Assembly: GCA_014376935.1 (NCBI GenBank)
Contig: JACMQO010000019.1
Location: 1-35,276 of the forward strand
Reading direction: 5' to 3'
DNA: 35,276 nt
From: Bdellovibrio sp.
GTDB taxonomy: Bacteria; Bdellovibrionota; Bdellovibrionia; Bdellovibrionales; Bdellovibrionaceae
Below are positions 1-7,855 of this stretch, piece after piece (within the stretch, counting starts at the first letter, position 1; every line of letters starts with the position of its first letter). The notes beneath the pieces were generated by a model. The model had not been told where the DNA came from, did no database searches, and saw only the letters and a list, made by a program, of their open reading frames with translations. Position numbers and translations under genes: made by a program.

Positions 1-1073
1 AAAATTTCGGGCTTAATTTGTTCGGGCATCGAACGTTCGTCACTTTCGTGCCACATGCGGTAAACGGTGCCGGGGCCAATACGTGCGGCGCGTCCGGCGC
101 GTTGCTTGGCCGAGAATAAAGAAATACGTTGTAGGTCTAACTGGGCAAAGCCCACTTTCATTTCGGCAACGGCGACTTTACGAAGTCCTGAGTCGATGAC
201 CGCATCAACGCTTGGTAGTGTTAATGATGATTCGGCAATGTCGGTGGATAAAATAATGCGGCGTAATGTTTGTAGTTTTAAAATTTCTTTTTGTTCGGCC
301 AATTTGACCGAGCTGTGCAAGATATCAATTCGCACAGAAGGAATCTTTTTAACTAGATAACTTTCAGCTTTTCGCATTTCACCAATACCAGGCAGAAAAA
401 TTAAAATGTCTTTTTTACCTTCATGCCACGCCAGTCCCGCCATTGCCGTTAGCGCACTGTAAAAGTCATTATCACATTGCAAGCGTTGGGTTTTAGTCGA
501 GTACTTAATTGTTAAAGGATGGGGCGGCGCTTCGATTTCAACGCTGTTGTGATCAGGTAAATACTGTTCTAACGCTTTTGAGTTTAACGTGGCCGACATC
601 ACGATCAGCTTTAAATTTTCATTCGATAGAATTTGCTTTTCAACTGCAAGACCTAAAGAAATATCCATTAAAGAAGATCTTTCGTGGAATTCATCAAAAA
701 TTAAAATGCCGATTGAATCCCAAAATTTTAGGTCGGCCGCTTTCTTGATAAACAAACCTTCGGTCATAAATAAAAGCTGAGTTTTAGAGTTGAACATAGG
801 TTCAAAGCGCACGTGGTAGCCGACTTCTGAACCTAAGGTCCAACCATTTTCTTCAGCGATGCGATCCGCGGCACTGACGGCGGCAATTCGCTTTGGAACC
901 AAGACAATAATTTTTTTATCAACGATTCCTGCATCCATATACCAGCGAAGCAAAGTCGCAGGAACACGCGTCGTTTTACCAGACCCCGGAGAAGCCTTTA
1001 GAATTAAATTCTTACTCGATTGAATTTTCTGTAAAATGGGCTGTAAGTAAGAGTCAATCGGTAATGAAATCAT
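1..1073 (-). CDS. hrpB: ATP-dependent RNA helicase HrpB (N-terminal part, cut by window edge)
   Basis: DEAH-type RNA helicase of the HrpB family. About 357 N-terminal residues are visible; the family is usually over 800, so the rest lies before base 1. Seen: Walker A ASPGSGKTT at residues 27-35, motif II as DEFH at 127-130 (the HrpB form of DEAH), MSATL near 162, a TDIAES motif and a QRAGRAAR motif VI near the visible end. The start is the ATG at 1073-1071, 7 nt after the stop of the RsmI-like gene, so it is very likely the third gene of a co-transcribed run. The exact RNA substrate of HrpB is poorly defined in bacteria. The identification is firm; the function in this cell is family knowledge only. 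Confidence 0.93.
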   Translation of the reverse strand, partial: MISLPIDSYLQPILQKIQSSKNLILKASPGSGKTTRVPATLLRWYMDAGIVDKKIIVLVPKRIAAVSAADRIAEENGWTLGSEVGYHVRFEPMFNSKTQLLFMTEGLFIKKAADLKFWDSIGILIFDEFHERSSLMDISLGLAVEKQILSNENLKLIVMSATLNSKALEQYLPDHNSVEIEAPPHPLTIKYSTKTQRLQCDNDFYSALTAMAGLAWHEGKKDILIFLPGIGEMRKAESYLVKKIPSVRIDILHSSVKLAEQKEILKLQTLRRIILSTDIAESSLTLPSVDAVIDSGLRKVAVAEMKVGFAQLDLQRISLFSAKQRAGRAARIGPGTVYRMWHESDERSMPEQIKPEI

Positions 1074-1080
1074 AATTTCA

Positions 1081-1737
1081 TCACGCTGAATAAACTAAAA
1101 TCATAAATTCGGCTTTATCAAATTTCAAATTGGCCAATACGTTTTTAGGTGAACCTTCTAAAATCGTTTCATTTTCTTGAGATAAATTTAAAGCCAGTAA
1201 AATTTTACGATCGACCAAATGCGTACGGCACTCTTCCATCAATTTTTTTAAACGGTAAGGAGTATCCATTAAGACAAAAGGGTCTTTAATTTTTTTAACG
1301 GTTTGCCATTCTTTTTCGCGAGCCACATTTTCGGCTGCTAAAAAGCCGATGAATTGAAAACGTCTTAGGCGCTCTGAGCTTAAAGACAGTAACCCCATTA
1401 AAGACGACGCCCCTAAGGCGCTGGCCACGGTTACGTTTTGCTTGCGGCACAAGGCAATAAGATTGTTTCCCGGATCGCAAAAAGCAGGTGTTCCACAATC
1501 GGAAACCAAACAGACATTTGAAGTCGCGCACAGTTCAGCTAACACTTTTAAGTCATCTGGTGTGCTATGCTCATCTAATACTTCATAGTTTTTAGCTTTG
1601 ATTTCTAAGTGTTTTAATAGCTTCGACGTTTCTTTGGTCGATTCACAAATGATAACGTCCGCGTTCTTCAAAGCTTCGATTCCACGCAAAGTGATTTCGT
1701 CTAAACGTCCAATAGGTGTGGCGACAAGGGTTAACAT
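1081..1737 (-). CDS. Short RsmI-like tetrapyrrole-methylase-family SAM methyltransferase
   Basis: A 218-residue protein of the RsmI/tetrapyrrole (corrin/porphyrin) methylase fold. Seen: the N-terminal VATPIGRLDEITLR motif, a CESTKETSKLL segment where RsmI has EDTRxTxKLL, and VSDCGTPAFCDPG matching the VSDAGTPxxxDPG SAM-binding loop. RsmI 2'-O-methylates C1402 of 16S rRNA and is normally about 280 residues. This protein lacks the C-terminal region and has ALGASSL where RsmI carries a GPSA motif, so it may be a divergent paralogue with another substrate. It starts 5 nt after the HAD gene and ends 7 nt before hrpB. Fold and cofactor are well supported; the rRNA target is not. Confidence 0.8.
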   Translation of the reverse strand: MLTLVATPIGRLDEITLRGIEALKNADVIICESTKETSKLLKHLEIKAKNYEVLDEHSTPDDLKVLAELCATSNVCLVSDCGTPAFCDPGNNLIALCRKQNVTVASALGASSLMGLLSLSSERLRRFQFIGFLAAENVAREKEWQTVKKIKDPFVLMDTPYRLKKLMEECRTHLVDRKILLALNLSQENETILEGSPKNVLANLKFDKAEFMILVYSA

Positions 1738-1742
1738 ATCAA

Positions 1743-2462
1743 TTACCTTCTAAAATTTTTAATGCGGTGAATGTCGGCCGTGACCGTCTGCTTGCGGGCA
1801 TGCGTGGTATCTAGAAAGATGACCTCTACGTCCGGGCAGTGCTGTAGAATCGCATTGACGTTAACAGGTTCATTTTCAAAAAAGTAAACTTGATTGTAAG
1901 CGGATCTATCTAAACGCTCGAACCATTCTTTTTTATAAAGCTCGTCATCCATGGTGCGATTAGGTTTTAAAAAAAGCTTATGATCTTCAACGGGAAATCC
2001 CCATTTTTGTAATACTTGTTTAGTCCCGATACCCATTCGGGCTTGATCGCGGCCCGTTAGATACATGATTTCAACTCCGGCCGCTTCCATCTCTAAAACA
2101 AATTCGATCGCGCCGATATATGGAACGTCGTAGTGAAGATATTCATTTGAGAAGAACCGCTCAAACCAAAAGTCGCGCAATTTTTCTAAAATTTCAGAAT
2201 GAGTTTCTATTTTATAGCCCTGACGAATGACGGCTTCTCTGACACCCCAGTCCGTCAACAGCACTTCGGTATTTTTTAAGTCTTCTAAATTATGAAGATC
2301 GGCAAATTCGTGCAGTATTTTTTGCGTACGGGTGCTGACATTAAAAAGAGTCGAATCTAAATCAAAGACCGCCAGCGTACGCAAATTTTGCTTCGTCGTT
2401 TGCGTCGCGTTTTTTATGATTTCGTTAAGTTTTGATGAATTATCAACCACATGAATTGTCAT
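1743..2462 (-). CDS. HAD-superfamily hydrolase-like protein
   Basis: A 239-residue HAD-fold protein. Motif I is FDLDST with the nucleophile Asp34 and Asp36. Motif II is the threonine of YLTGRD (about residue 136). The helical cap lies between them (residues 45-120). The usual acidic motif IV (DD or DxxxD) is not obvious: the corresponding strand reads VYFFENEPVNVN, with glutamates at about 196 and 198. This could mean a weakened or altered metal site. Small-molecule phosphatase is the default guess, but the substrate cannot be told. First gene of the minus-strand run with the RsmI-like gene and hrpB; the spacing to the next gene is 5 nt. Confidence 0.75.
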   Translation of the reverse strand: MTIHVVDNSSKLNEIIKNATQTTKQNLRTLAVFDLDSTLFNVSTRTQKILHEFADLHNLEDLKNTEVLLTDWGVREAVIRQGYKIETHSEILEKLRDFWFERFFSNEYLHYDVPYIGAIEFVLEMEAAGVEIMYLTGRDQARMGIGTKQVLQKWGFPVEDHKLFLKPNRTMDDELYKKEWFERLDRSAYNQVYFFENEPVNVNAILQHCPDVEVIFLDTTHARKQTVTADIHRIKNFRR

Positions 2463-2612
2463 TCGTTAAAGTATCGCGTTCTTAGCGCGAAAAGAAAAGT
2501 CTTTTCTTGGAAACAGCAGACGACTTTGTTATCTTTGCAGTGATCACCACCAGAGTTTTAAGGTAGAACTTTTTTCAAAAATGACTGGCAAATAGTTTCA
2601 CCGGAGGCCCTT

Positions 2613-3386
2613 TTGAATGAACCCGTTTTAAGAATTAAAAATTTACATAAAACATATCCTAACGGAGTGCATGCCTTAAAAGGTGTTAGTTTTGATGTAA
2701 AAAAAGGTGAATTTTTAGTTATTATTGGGCTGAGCGGATCCGGCAAATCAACACTACTTCGTTGCATCAACCGATTACACGATCCGACCAGTGGTGAAAT
2801 TTTATTTCAAGGTGAAGACAGCGCAAAGTTAAAGACGCCGAATCAAATTCGTACTTTAAGAAACAGAATCGGTATGATCTTTCAGCATTTCAATTTGATT
2901 CCACGTCACACTGTCTTAGGAAACGTACTTGTTGGTAAGTTGGGTCATACGTCGACGATCAGAAGTTTGTTGGGTTTATTTTCAGATCAAGATAAAGCTG
3001 ATTCCTTAAGATATCTTAAGTTAGTGGGTATTGCCGACAAAACTCATATACGTGCCGATCAACTTTCAGGCGGGCAGCAACAGCGCGTAGCGATTGCCCG
3101 CGCCTTAACACAAAACCCCGAGGTTTTGTTAGCTGATGAACCCGTGGCTTCTTTAGACCCGGCAACCTGTCATGTCGTCATGGATTACTTACGTAAAGTG
3201 AATCAAGAGCTTGGTATTACGGTTATCTGTAACCTTCACTTCTTGTCGTTAGTTCGTCAGTATGCCACGCGGGTGATTGCTTTAAAAGGTGGAGAAGTCG
3301 TCTACGAAGGTGATCCAAATAATATCGACGAAGCGTGGTTTGAAAAAATTTACGGCGAAGGCGCCAAAGAAGTTCACATCAACTAA
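2613..3386 (+). CDS. phnC: Phosphonate-type ABC transporter ATP-binding protein
   Basis: A 257-residue ABC ATPase of the PhnC family, energising import of phosphonate, phosphite or related phosphorus compounds through PhnE. Seen: Walker A GLSGSGKST (39-47), Q-loop around FQHFN (90-94), signature LSGGQQQ (151-157), Walker B VLLADEP with catalytic Glu176, and the H-loop His209. The start is a TTG at 2613: GGAGG (2603-2607) sits 5 nt upstream, and the nearby ATG at 2617 is out of frame. phnE follows after 25 nt. No phnD (periplasmic binding protein) and no phn catabolic genes are nearby, so the substrate is inferred from family only. Confidence 0.88.
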   Translation: MNEPVLRIKNLHKTYPNGVHALKGVSFDVKKGEFLVIIGLSGSGKSTLLRCINRLHDPTSGEILFQGEDSAKLKTPNQIRTLRNRIGMIFQHFNLIPRHTVLGNVLVGKLGHTSTIRSLLGLFSDQDKADSLRYLKLVGIADKTHIRADQLSGGQQQRVAIARALTQNPEVLLADEPVASLDPATCHVVMDYLRKVNQELGITVICNLHFLSLVRQYATRVIALKGGEVVYEGDPNNIDEAWFEKIYGEGAKEVHIN

Positions 3387-3411
3387 TGATCAACGTTAAG
3401 GGGGTTTCCAA

Positions 3412-4443
3412 ATGAGCGGTCCTATTCTTCGCAGATCCGTACTTGATGGAATTTCATTTGCAACATTTGTTTCGGCGATCCTTACGATCATCGTTCATCC
3501 AACGCGTGAGCAAATGCTGAACTTGCCGATCGTTGCCGGTATTTTTTTAATTTCGTTTTTAGTAGGCTGTTTAGTCAGTCAGATTTTAAATTCAATGGGA
3601 ATTAAAACATTAGGTCAAAATTTATTCGAACCCGACTACGAAAAAGCCAAGGCCGAAGCAAAAGCCTGGTATCGAACTTTTTGGGGCTGGCATTTATTTT
3701 TATTTATTTTAGTTTTATTTGTTGTCGGAATTAATAAAACAAAATTTTCGGTGATCGAATTATTAGATCAAGATGGCTTTGCCGGAGCTTCGCGTTTATT
3801 CAAAGGATTGTTCTCTCCAAATTGGAGCATTCTGCCGACGGCCGTTTATAATATTATCGAAACTGTTTTTATGGCTTTTTTAGCGACCATGTTTGCCATT
3901 CCGGTGGCTTTCATTTTGAGTTTTATGTCGGCTAAAAATGTGGTGATGGGAAGGCCTGTCTCCTACGCCATTTATTTTGTGTTAAAAGCCATATTGAACT
4001 TAACTCGTTCGATCGAAGCCTTAGTTTGGGCGATTATATTTTCTGTTTGGGTGGGGATCGGTCCATTTGCCGGCATGTTGGCTTTGATGATTCATTCGAT
4101 CGCATCGTTAACAAAACAATACGCCGAAATGGTTGAAAACGTAAGTGATGGTCCGATTGAAGGCGTGCGATCATGCGGTGCAAATAAACTTCAAACAATT
4201 TGGTTCGCGATCGTTCCGCAAGTTATTTTACCTTACATTTCTTTTACCGTCTATCGTTGGGATATCAACGTGCGCATGGCGACCATCATCGGTCTAGTTG
4301 GTGGTGGCGGTATCGGTACGATGCTGATACAGTATCAGGGTCAAGCCATGTGGTCTGAGGTCGGCACGATTATCTTTGTAATCGCGATCGTCGTCTGGGC
4401 GATGGATTTGGCTTCATCTTATATCCGAGAGGCTTTGAAATAA
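3412..4443 (+). CDS. phnE: Phosphonate-type ABC transporter permease
   Basis: A 343-residue inner-membrane permease. The C-terminal 200 residues are typical PhnE: the EAA-like cytoplasmic loop (about 235-262, VSDGPIEGVRSCGANKLQTIW) and the following IVPQVILPYISF and GLVGGGGIGTML segments. It is longer than typical PhnE proteins (around 260-280). The extra N-terminal part holds two additional predicted membrane segments (about 10-28 and 38-62) and a charged EKAKAEAKAWYRTFW stretch before the next helix. ATG at 3412, preceded by AAGGGGG at 3398-3404. It forms an operon with phnC and is followed after 1 nt by a thioesterase gene. Confidence 0.87.
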   Translation: MSGPILRRSVLDGISFATFVSAILTIIVHPTREQMLNLPIVAGIFLISFLVGCLVSQILNSMGIKTLGQNLFEPDYEKAKAEAKAWYRTFWGWHLFLFILVLFVVGINKTKFSVIELLDQDGFAGASRLFKGLFSPNWSILPTAVYNIIETVFMAFLATMFAIPVAFILSFMSAKNVVMGRPVSYAIYFVLKAILNLTRSIEALVWAIIFSVWVGIGPFAGMLALMIHSIASLTKQYAEMVENVSDGPIEGVRSCGANKLQTIWFAIVPQVILPYISFTVYRWDINVRMATIIGLVGGGGIGTMLIQYQGQAMWSEVGTIIFVIAIVVWAMDLASSYIREALK

Positions 4444-4444
4444 T

Positions 4445-4846
4445 ATGATTTCTGAATACAAACTTTTAATCCGCGAACATCACTTAGATTCTTACGGTCA
4501 CGTTAACAATGCGACCTATTTAAATTTATTCGAAGAAGCCCGCTGGGAGATCATCACTTCACGCGGCTACGGCTACAGTAAAGTTCACGAAACAGGACAA
4601 GGCCCAGTGATTTTAGATGTGAACATGAAATTTTTAAAAGAATTAAAACTGCGCGAAACGATCACGATCACTTTAGAATTAGAATCCTACGAAGGGAAAA
4701 TCGGTAAAATTACTCAACGTATGATCAAATCAGACGGCGACATCGCGTGCGAAATGAAAATGACGATGGGATTTTTCGACCTGAAAGCCCGTAAACTAAT
4801 TCTTCCATCTCCCGAATGGAAAATCGCGGTCGGTTTAAATACCTAA
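4445..4846 (+). CDS. Acyl-CoA thioesterase, 4HBT/YbgC-like hot-dog fold
   Basis: A 133-residue cytosolic single hot-dog-domain protein. The N-terminal LIREHHLDSYGHVNNATYLNLFEEAR matches the 4-hydroxybenzoyl-CoA/YbgC/FadM group, where the residue in the D-x-x-G-H-V-N-N segment (here Asp15) is catalytic. Full length for the family. Its start codon lies 1 nt after the phnE stop, so it is translationally coupled with the transporter, though no functional link is obvious. Likely substrate is an acyl-CoA; chain length cannot be inferred. Confidence 0.82.
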   Translation: MISEYKLLIREHHLDSYGHVNNATYLNLFEEARWEIITSRGYGYSKVHETGQGPVILDVNMKFLKELKLRETITITLELESYEGKIGKITQRMIKSDGDIACEMKMTMGFFDLKARKLILPSPEWKIAVGLNT

Positions 4847-4933
4847 AGCCAAACTTCGATGGTCAGAAAATTAATATGCGTATCGCCAAAATCCAAAAAT
4901 CGTTACCGGGTTGAAGTGTTGCGTATTTGATGT

Positions 4934-4983
4934 TTTCTCTCTGCAACTTGTACAGTCCGAACTGTACAAGTTGCAGAGAGAAA
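4934..4983. repeat. Perfect 23-bp inverted repeat with 4-nt loop
   Basis: Left arm 4934-4956 and right arm 4961-4983 are exact reverse complements, with loop CCGA (4957-4960). The arms contain CTTGTACAGT and ACTGTACAAG next to the loop. It lies between the convergent thioesterase and HTH regulator genes. Neither strand has the U-tract of an intrinsic terminator directly after the stem, and the length and perfection exceed the other terminators in the window. It could be a bidirectional terminator, a protein-binding site or a mobile repeat; I cannot choose. No second copy was seen in the window. Confidence 0.85.
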
Positions 4984-5018
4984 TAAGAAAGAAGCTTTGG
5001 CGCGATTATCTAAAAATT

Positions 5019-5555
5019 CTACTTCGTTGAGTCAACTTTTTCAATGCACCTTTGCGACCATTTCTTCGAACGTTTGAATGAAGGATCACGCATAAATTTT
5101 ATAGCCATGGCCGACAAAGCTTTTGCTTTTTGCTTTGGATCACACGCTTTTAGCCAAGGATGATTTGTGGCCGCGGGCAAAAGTACTTTCCATATGGATT
5201 CAGAAAACGTGGTCCGAGCTTTTGGTCTGATCGCATAAACCAGTTCGCAATCCATAGCTTCGGCGGCCGCTTTTAAAGTAGCTAAATGAATTGTGCCTTC
5301 TATTTCTTTTTCTTCATATTGCATGTATGCAGAACGCGTAATGTTTAGTTTTTCAGAAACCCCTTGGGCCGATAAAAATAAGGCAGTTCTAGCTTTGCGC
5401 AGCCAAGAATAGGGGGTGCTGTTTGATGGACTTAGATCGAGTTCTAAAAAAGGATGAATTTGTTGATCCGAATCTTTTAACTCGTACAAACGGTGCCAAA
5501 CTAAGAATGCCTTTTCTTTTTCAAGTTCAGTCACGGGAGTAAATATTTTTTTCAT
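5019..5555 (-). CDS. HTH regulator resembling mobile mystery protein A
   Basis: A 178-residue XRE-type DNA-binding protein. Residues about 50-112 hold WLRKARTALFLSAQGVSEKL, an HTH with LNITRSAYMQYEEKEIEG, then TIHLATLKAAAEAMDCELVYAIRPK. This WxRxxRxAL...EG.I.L.TLxxAAEAxDCxLVYAxxP pattern is that of 'mobile mystery protein A', a regulator usually encoded beside a Fic-domain partner (mobile mystery protein B). No Fic gene is adjacent here. Residues 120-178 form a basic C-terminal extension rich in Lys and Trp. No clear Shine-Dalgarno precedes the ATG at 5555. The 23-bp hairpin lies 35 nt past its stop. Fold firm; family assignment from memory of the motif. Confidence 0.72.
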   Translation of the reverse strand: MKKIFTPVTELEKEKAFLVWHRLYELKDSDQQIHPFLELDLSPSNSTPYSWLRKARTALFLSAQGVSEKLNITRSAYMQYEEKEIEGTIHLATLKAAAEAMDCELVYAIRPKARTTFSESIWKVLLPAATNHPWLKACDPKQKAKALSAMAIKFMRDPSFKRSKKWSQRCIEKVDSTK

Positions 5556-5793
5556 TTCAGAAGTTACAGCAAAATGGCTGACGGCCCTACGAAGCCCAAG
5601 ACTGAGCTGAAAGTAAGGCTAATCCGAGATTCAGATAACCGTACAGCGACGGCCGGGCGATGGTCTAGCAAATTCAATTTTCACTCTTAAAACGTCAATA
5701 AGTTACACACTCTAACTCACATTCAAGCACGTCTTATTTTAATCCGAAAACTTACTATCAAATTAGTATTTCGATTAGATAAAGAGGTTATCG

Positions 5794-6558
5794 ATGCAAA
5801 AATTTTATGTTGCTCATGAAGGAATCCAAAAAGGACCGTGGTCTTTAGAGGACGTAACTGGCCTATTAAATAAAAAAGAATTAGCGTGGCACGATTACAT
5901 TTACGATTCAAAAACCGAAGACTGGATTCTCTTATTAGAATTCCCACCATTGACTGAAGTTTTTAATAAAAGCTTTGCGAACCCGATTGTGGTTGATCCG
6001 AATAAGGCCAAAGAGATTTTAGATCCGGTCAAAGACCGCGCTTGGTATATTTTAAAACAAAATAATAATTATGGTCCTTTTTCGCAGGGTGAAATGGTGC
6101 AAATGCTGCAAAGTAAAACTTTGTTCGAGTTTGATTTCATTTGGAAAAAAGGTCTTGAATCATGGAAGCGTTTAGCTGACGTTCCCGAATTCACAGCAGA
6201 CAGCATGAAAGAACTTTACCAAACATTTAATAAAGACCCGAACAGCGAAATATTTTTCAGACGCCGTCATGCACGCGTCGGTTTTCAAAGTTCATTAATC
6301 ATTCACGATAAAAAAAGAGTCTTCAAAGCCCACAGTTTAGAAATCAGCGCGGGTGGTGCGGGGCTTGTGATTGAAAATGTCGATTTTAAATTGGATAGCG
6401 AACTGCACCTGCATTTCTGTCCAAGCGAAGGTGTTCCAGCATTTAATACGGCTTGTAAGATCGTTAGCCGATCTGGAAACAAGTACGGCGTGCAGTTCTC
6501 GAACGTAACGACCATGATTAAAGATACAATTACGAAATACACAAAAAGAGCTGCTTAA
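5794..6558 (+). CDS. GYF_2-GYF_2-PilZ domain protein
   Basis: A 254-residue protein with three modules. Residues 3-55 (YVAHEGIQKGPWSLEDV...) and 84-133 (WYILKQNNNYGPFSQGEM...) are tandem GYF_2 (DUF4339-like) domains with the conserved GPxS/GPFS turn and a W near the end. Residues 153-250 resemble a PilZ domain: RRRHAR (156-161) gives the arginine-rich c-di-GMP motif, and EISAGG (183-188) occupies the second [D/N]xSxxG motif with Glu in place of Asp/Asn. A c-di-GMP receptor role is therefore plausible but not certain. No signal peptide. ATG at 5794 with GAGG 6 nt upstream. The VWA lipoprotein gene begins 22 nt after its stop. Confidence 0.8.
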   Translation: MQKFYVAHEGIQKGPWSLEDVTGLLNKKELAWHDYIYDSKTEDWILLLEFPPLTEVFNKSFANPIVVDPNKAKEILDPVKDRAWYILKQNNNYGPFSQGEMVQMLQSKTLFEFDFIWKKGLESWKRLADVPEFTADSMKELYQTFNKDPNSEIFFRRRHARVGFQSSLIIHDKKRVFKAHSLEISAGGAGLVIENVDFKLDSELHLHFCPSEGVPAFNTACKIVSRSGNKYGVQFSNVTTMIKDTITKYTKRAA

Positions 6559-6580
6559 GCAGTATGTGAAAGGATTTCGC

Positions 6581-7582
6581 ATGAAAAATAAAATCGGTAT
6601 TGCCATTTTAGTAACTGCGACTACTTTTTTATTTAGTTGTAGTAATAAAGGGACTAGTTTTTCTTTGCCTTCGACGCAAGACTCTTTCGGGCAAGTGATC
6701 ACTAGAAATAATAAAGTCGACATTCTATTTGTTATCGATAACTCGACATCGATGATGCAATATCAACAGCGGTTAGCGGCGCGCGTGCCGGACATGATCA
6801 GCCAACTCAATTCATTAAAAATGGATTATCATGTTGCGGTGACAAGTACGACCATGACAACCGATTCTTCACGCTATCCGATGACTCGCCAAATAGTTGG
6901 TTCACCGAAATATTTAACTAGTGCGAATATCAATTTACTAGCTAGCCGTCTTATCGTTGGCGAATCTGGGTCAGATGTCGAGCGTGGTCTTGACGCTTTA
7001 AAATATGTCACGAGTAGTTACGCGGCGACAAATGCTCCGGGATTTTTGAGAGCAGATGCTTTATTTACCGTGATTTTTTTAGGTGATGAAGATGATCAAA
7101 GCAGCGAATTTGGTGCAAGCAATTCGAATGACTTCGTCAATTACATGAATACATTTAAGCCTCCGTTTGCAGAAGGCGGTCGAGCTTGGATTGCAAATTT
7201 CATCGGAAGTTTAGTGAATCAAGGCTGTGATAATCTAGGTGGTACTGTTTCAATTGGTTATAACTACATGCGGTTAGTTGATGTTTCAGGCGGAATTAAA
7301 TCTACAATTTGTGCCGCCGATTTATCAGCGGCCATTTCAAATATTCAGTCGCGTGTCGTCAGCCAGCTAACGGCCTTTAAGTTAAAATCGGCCCCGAACA
7401 AATCGACATTGAAAGTTTATGTCAGCGGTCGCACGATCGTTGAAGATTCGATTAATGGTTGGACTTTAGTCAACGAAGTGAATGGATCAGCTTCAAACTA
7501 CTTTATTCAATTTCACGGCGTTTCAGTTCCGGCGGCAGATGAAGTTGTGACGGTTGATTTTACTCCGGCTTCGGCTAGCTAA
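6581..7582 (+). CDS. VWA-like lipoprotein
   Basis: A 333-residue lipoprotein. The signal peptide ends in the lipobox LFSC with Cys20, so it is membrane-anchored, probably outer membrane or periplasm. Residues 45-60 (KVDILFVIDNSTSMMQ) carry the DxSxS metal-ion (MIDAS) motif of a von Willebrand factor A fold: Asp53, Ser55, Ser57. FLGDEDDQSS further on fits a later VWA strand and acidic loop. The start was set at ATG 6581, with GAAAGGA 7 nt upstream, rather than the in-frame GTG at 6566. Substrate or binding partner is unknown. Follows the PilZ gene by 22 nt and ends at a strong terminator. Confidence 0.82.
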   Translation: MKNKIGIAILVTATTFLFSCSNKGTSFSLPSTQDSFGQVITRNNKVDILFVIDNSTSMMQYQQRLAARVPDMISQLNSLKMDYHVAVTSTTMTTDSSRYPMTRQIVGSPKYLTSANINLLASRLIVGESGSDVERGLDALKYVTSSYAATNAPGFLRADALFTVIFLGDEDDQSSEFGASNSNDFVNYMNTFKPPFAEGGRAWIANFIGSLVNQGCDNLGGTVSIGYNYMRLVDVSGGIKSTICAADLSAAISNIQSRVVSQLTAFKLKSAPNKSTLKVYVSGRTIVEDSINGWTLVNEVNGSASNYFIQFHGVSVPAADEVVTVDFTPASAS

Positions 7583-7607
7583 TTTTCTTATTATTAAATT
7601 TAGATAG

Positions 7608-7641
7608 AAAAAATCGCCCGCAGAATCGGGCGATTTTTTTT
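7608..7641. terminator. Bidirectional intrinsic terminator
   Basis: Stem AAAAAATCGCCCG (7608-7620) with CGGGCGATTTTTT starting at 7627, loop of 6 nt, and runs of A on the left and T on the right. It can terminate the plus-strand VWA gene and the convergent minus-strand membrane protein gene. Confidence 0.92.
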
Positions 7642-7645
7642 AAAA

Positions 7646-7855
7646 TTACCGCTTTCTTTTGATTTGTTGCATCCTGCGGCTGATAATGGCGGCTTGCGCG
7701 CGATAACCAGAGCGCCGACTGATTATCAGCGCGCAGCAGACTCCTAATGCCAATCCACAAGCGATCATAAGGGGCGAGTTGTGTGACATCACCAATGCGT
7801 AGAAAGAAAGTGCACCATAGAAATAAGGTCGCGCTTCGTAAATAAGTTTTTCCAT
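7646..7855 (-). CDS. Small two-helix membrane protein, unknown function
   Basis: A 69-residue protein starting MEKLIYEARP. Residues about 12-44 contain two short hydrophobic stretches (FYGALSFYALVM and PLMIACGLALGVCCALII), followed by a strongly basic tail (RRSGYRAQ...RRMQQIKRKR), which by the positive-inside rule should be cytoplasmic. The start was chosen at 7855 because AAGGGGA lies about 6 nt upstream; an upstream in-frame start at 7885 has no such site. Not recognised as a named family. Convergent with the VWA gene across the shared terminator. Confidence 0.6.
   Translation of the reverse strand: MEKLIYEARPYFYGALSFYALVMSHNSPLMIACGLALGVCCALIISRRSGYRAQAAIISRRMQQIKRKR

Noticed and set aside
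67-780. Plus-strand open frames across the first kilobase
   Set aside because: They lie opposite hrpB, whose helicase motifs are clear; the plus frames have no ribosome sites and no recognisable protein features.
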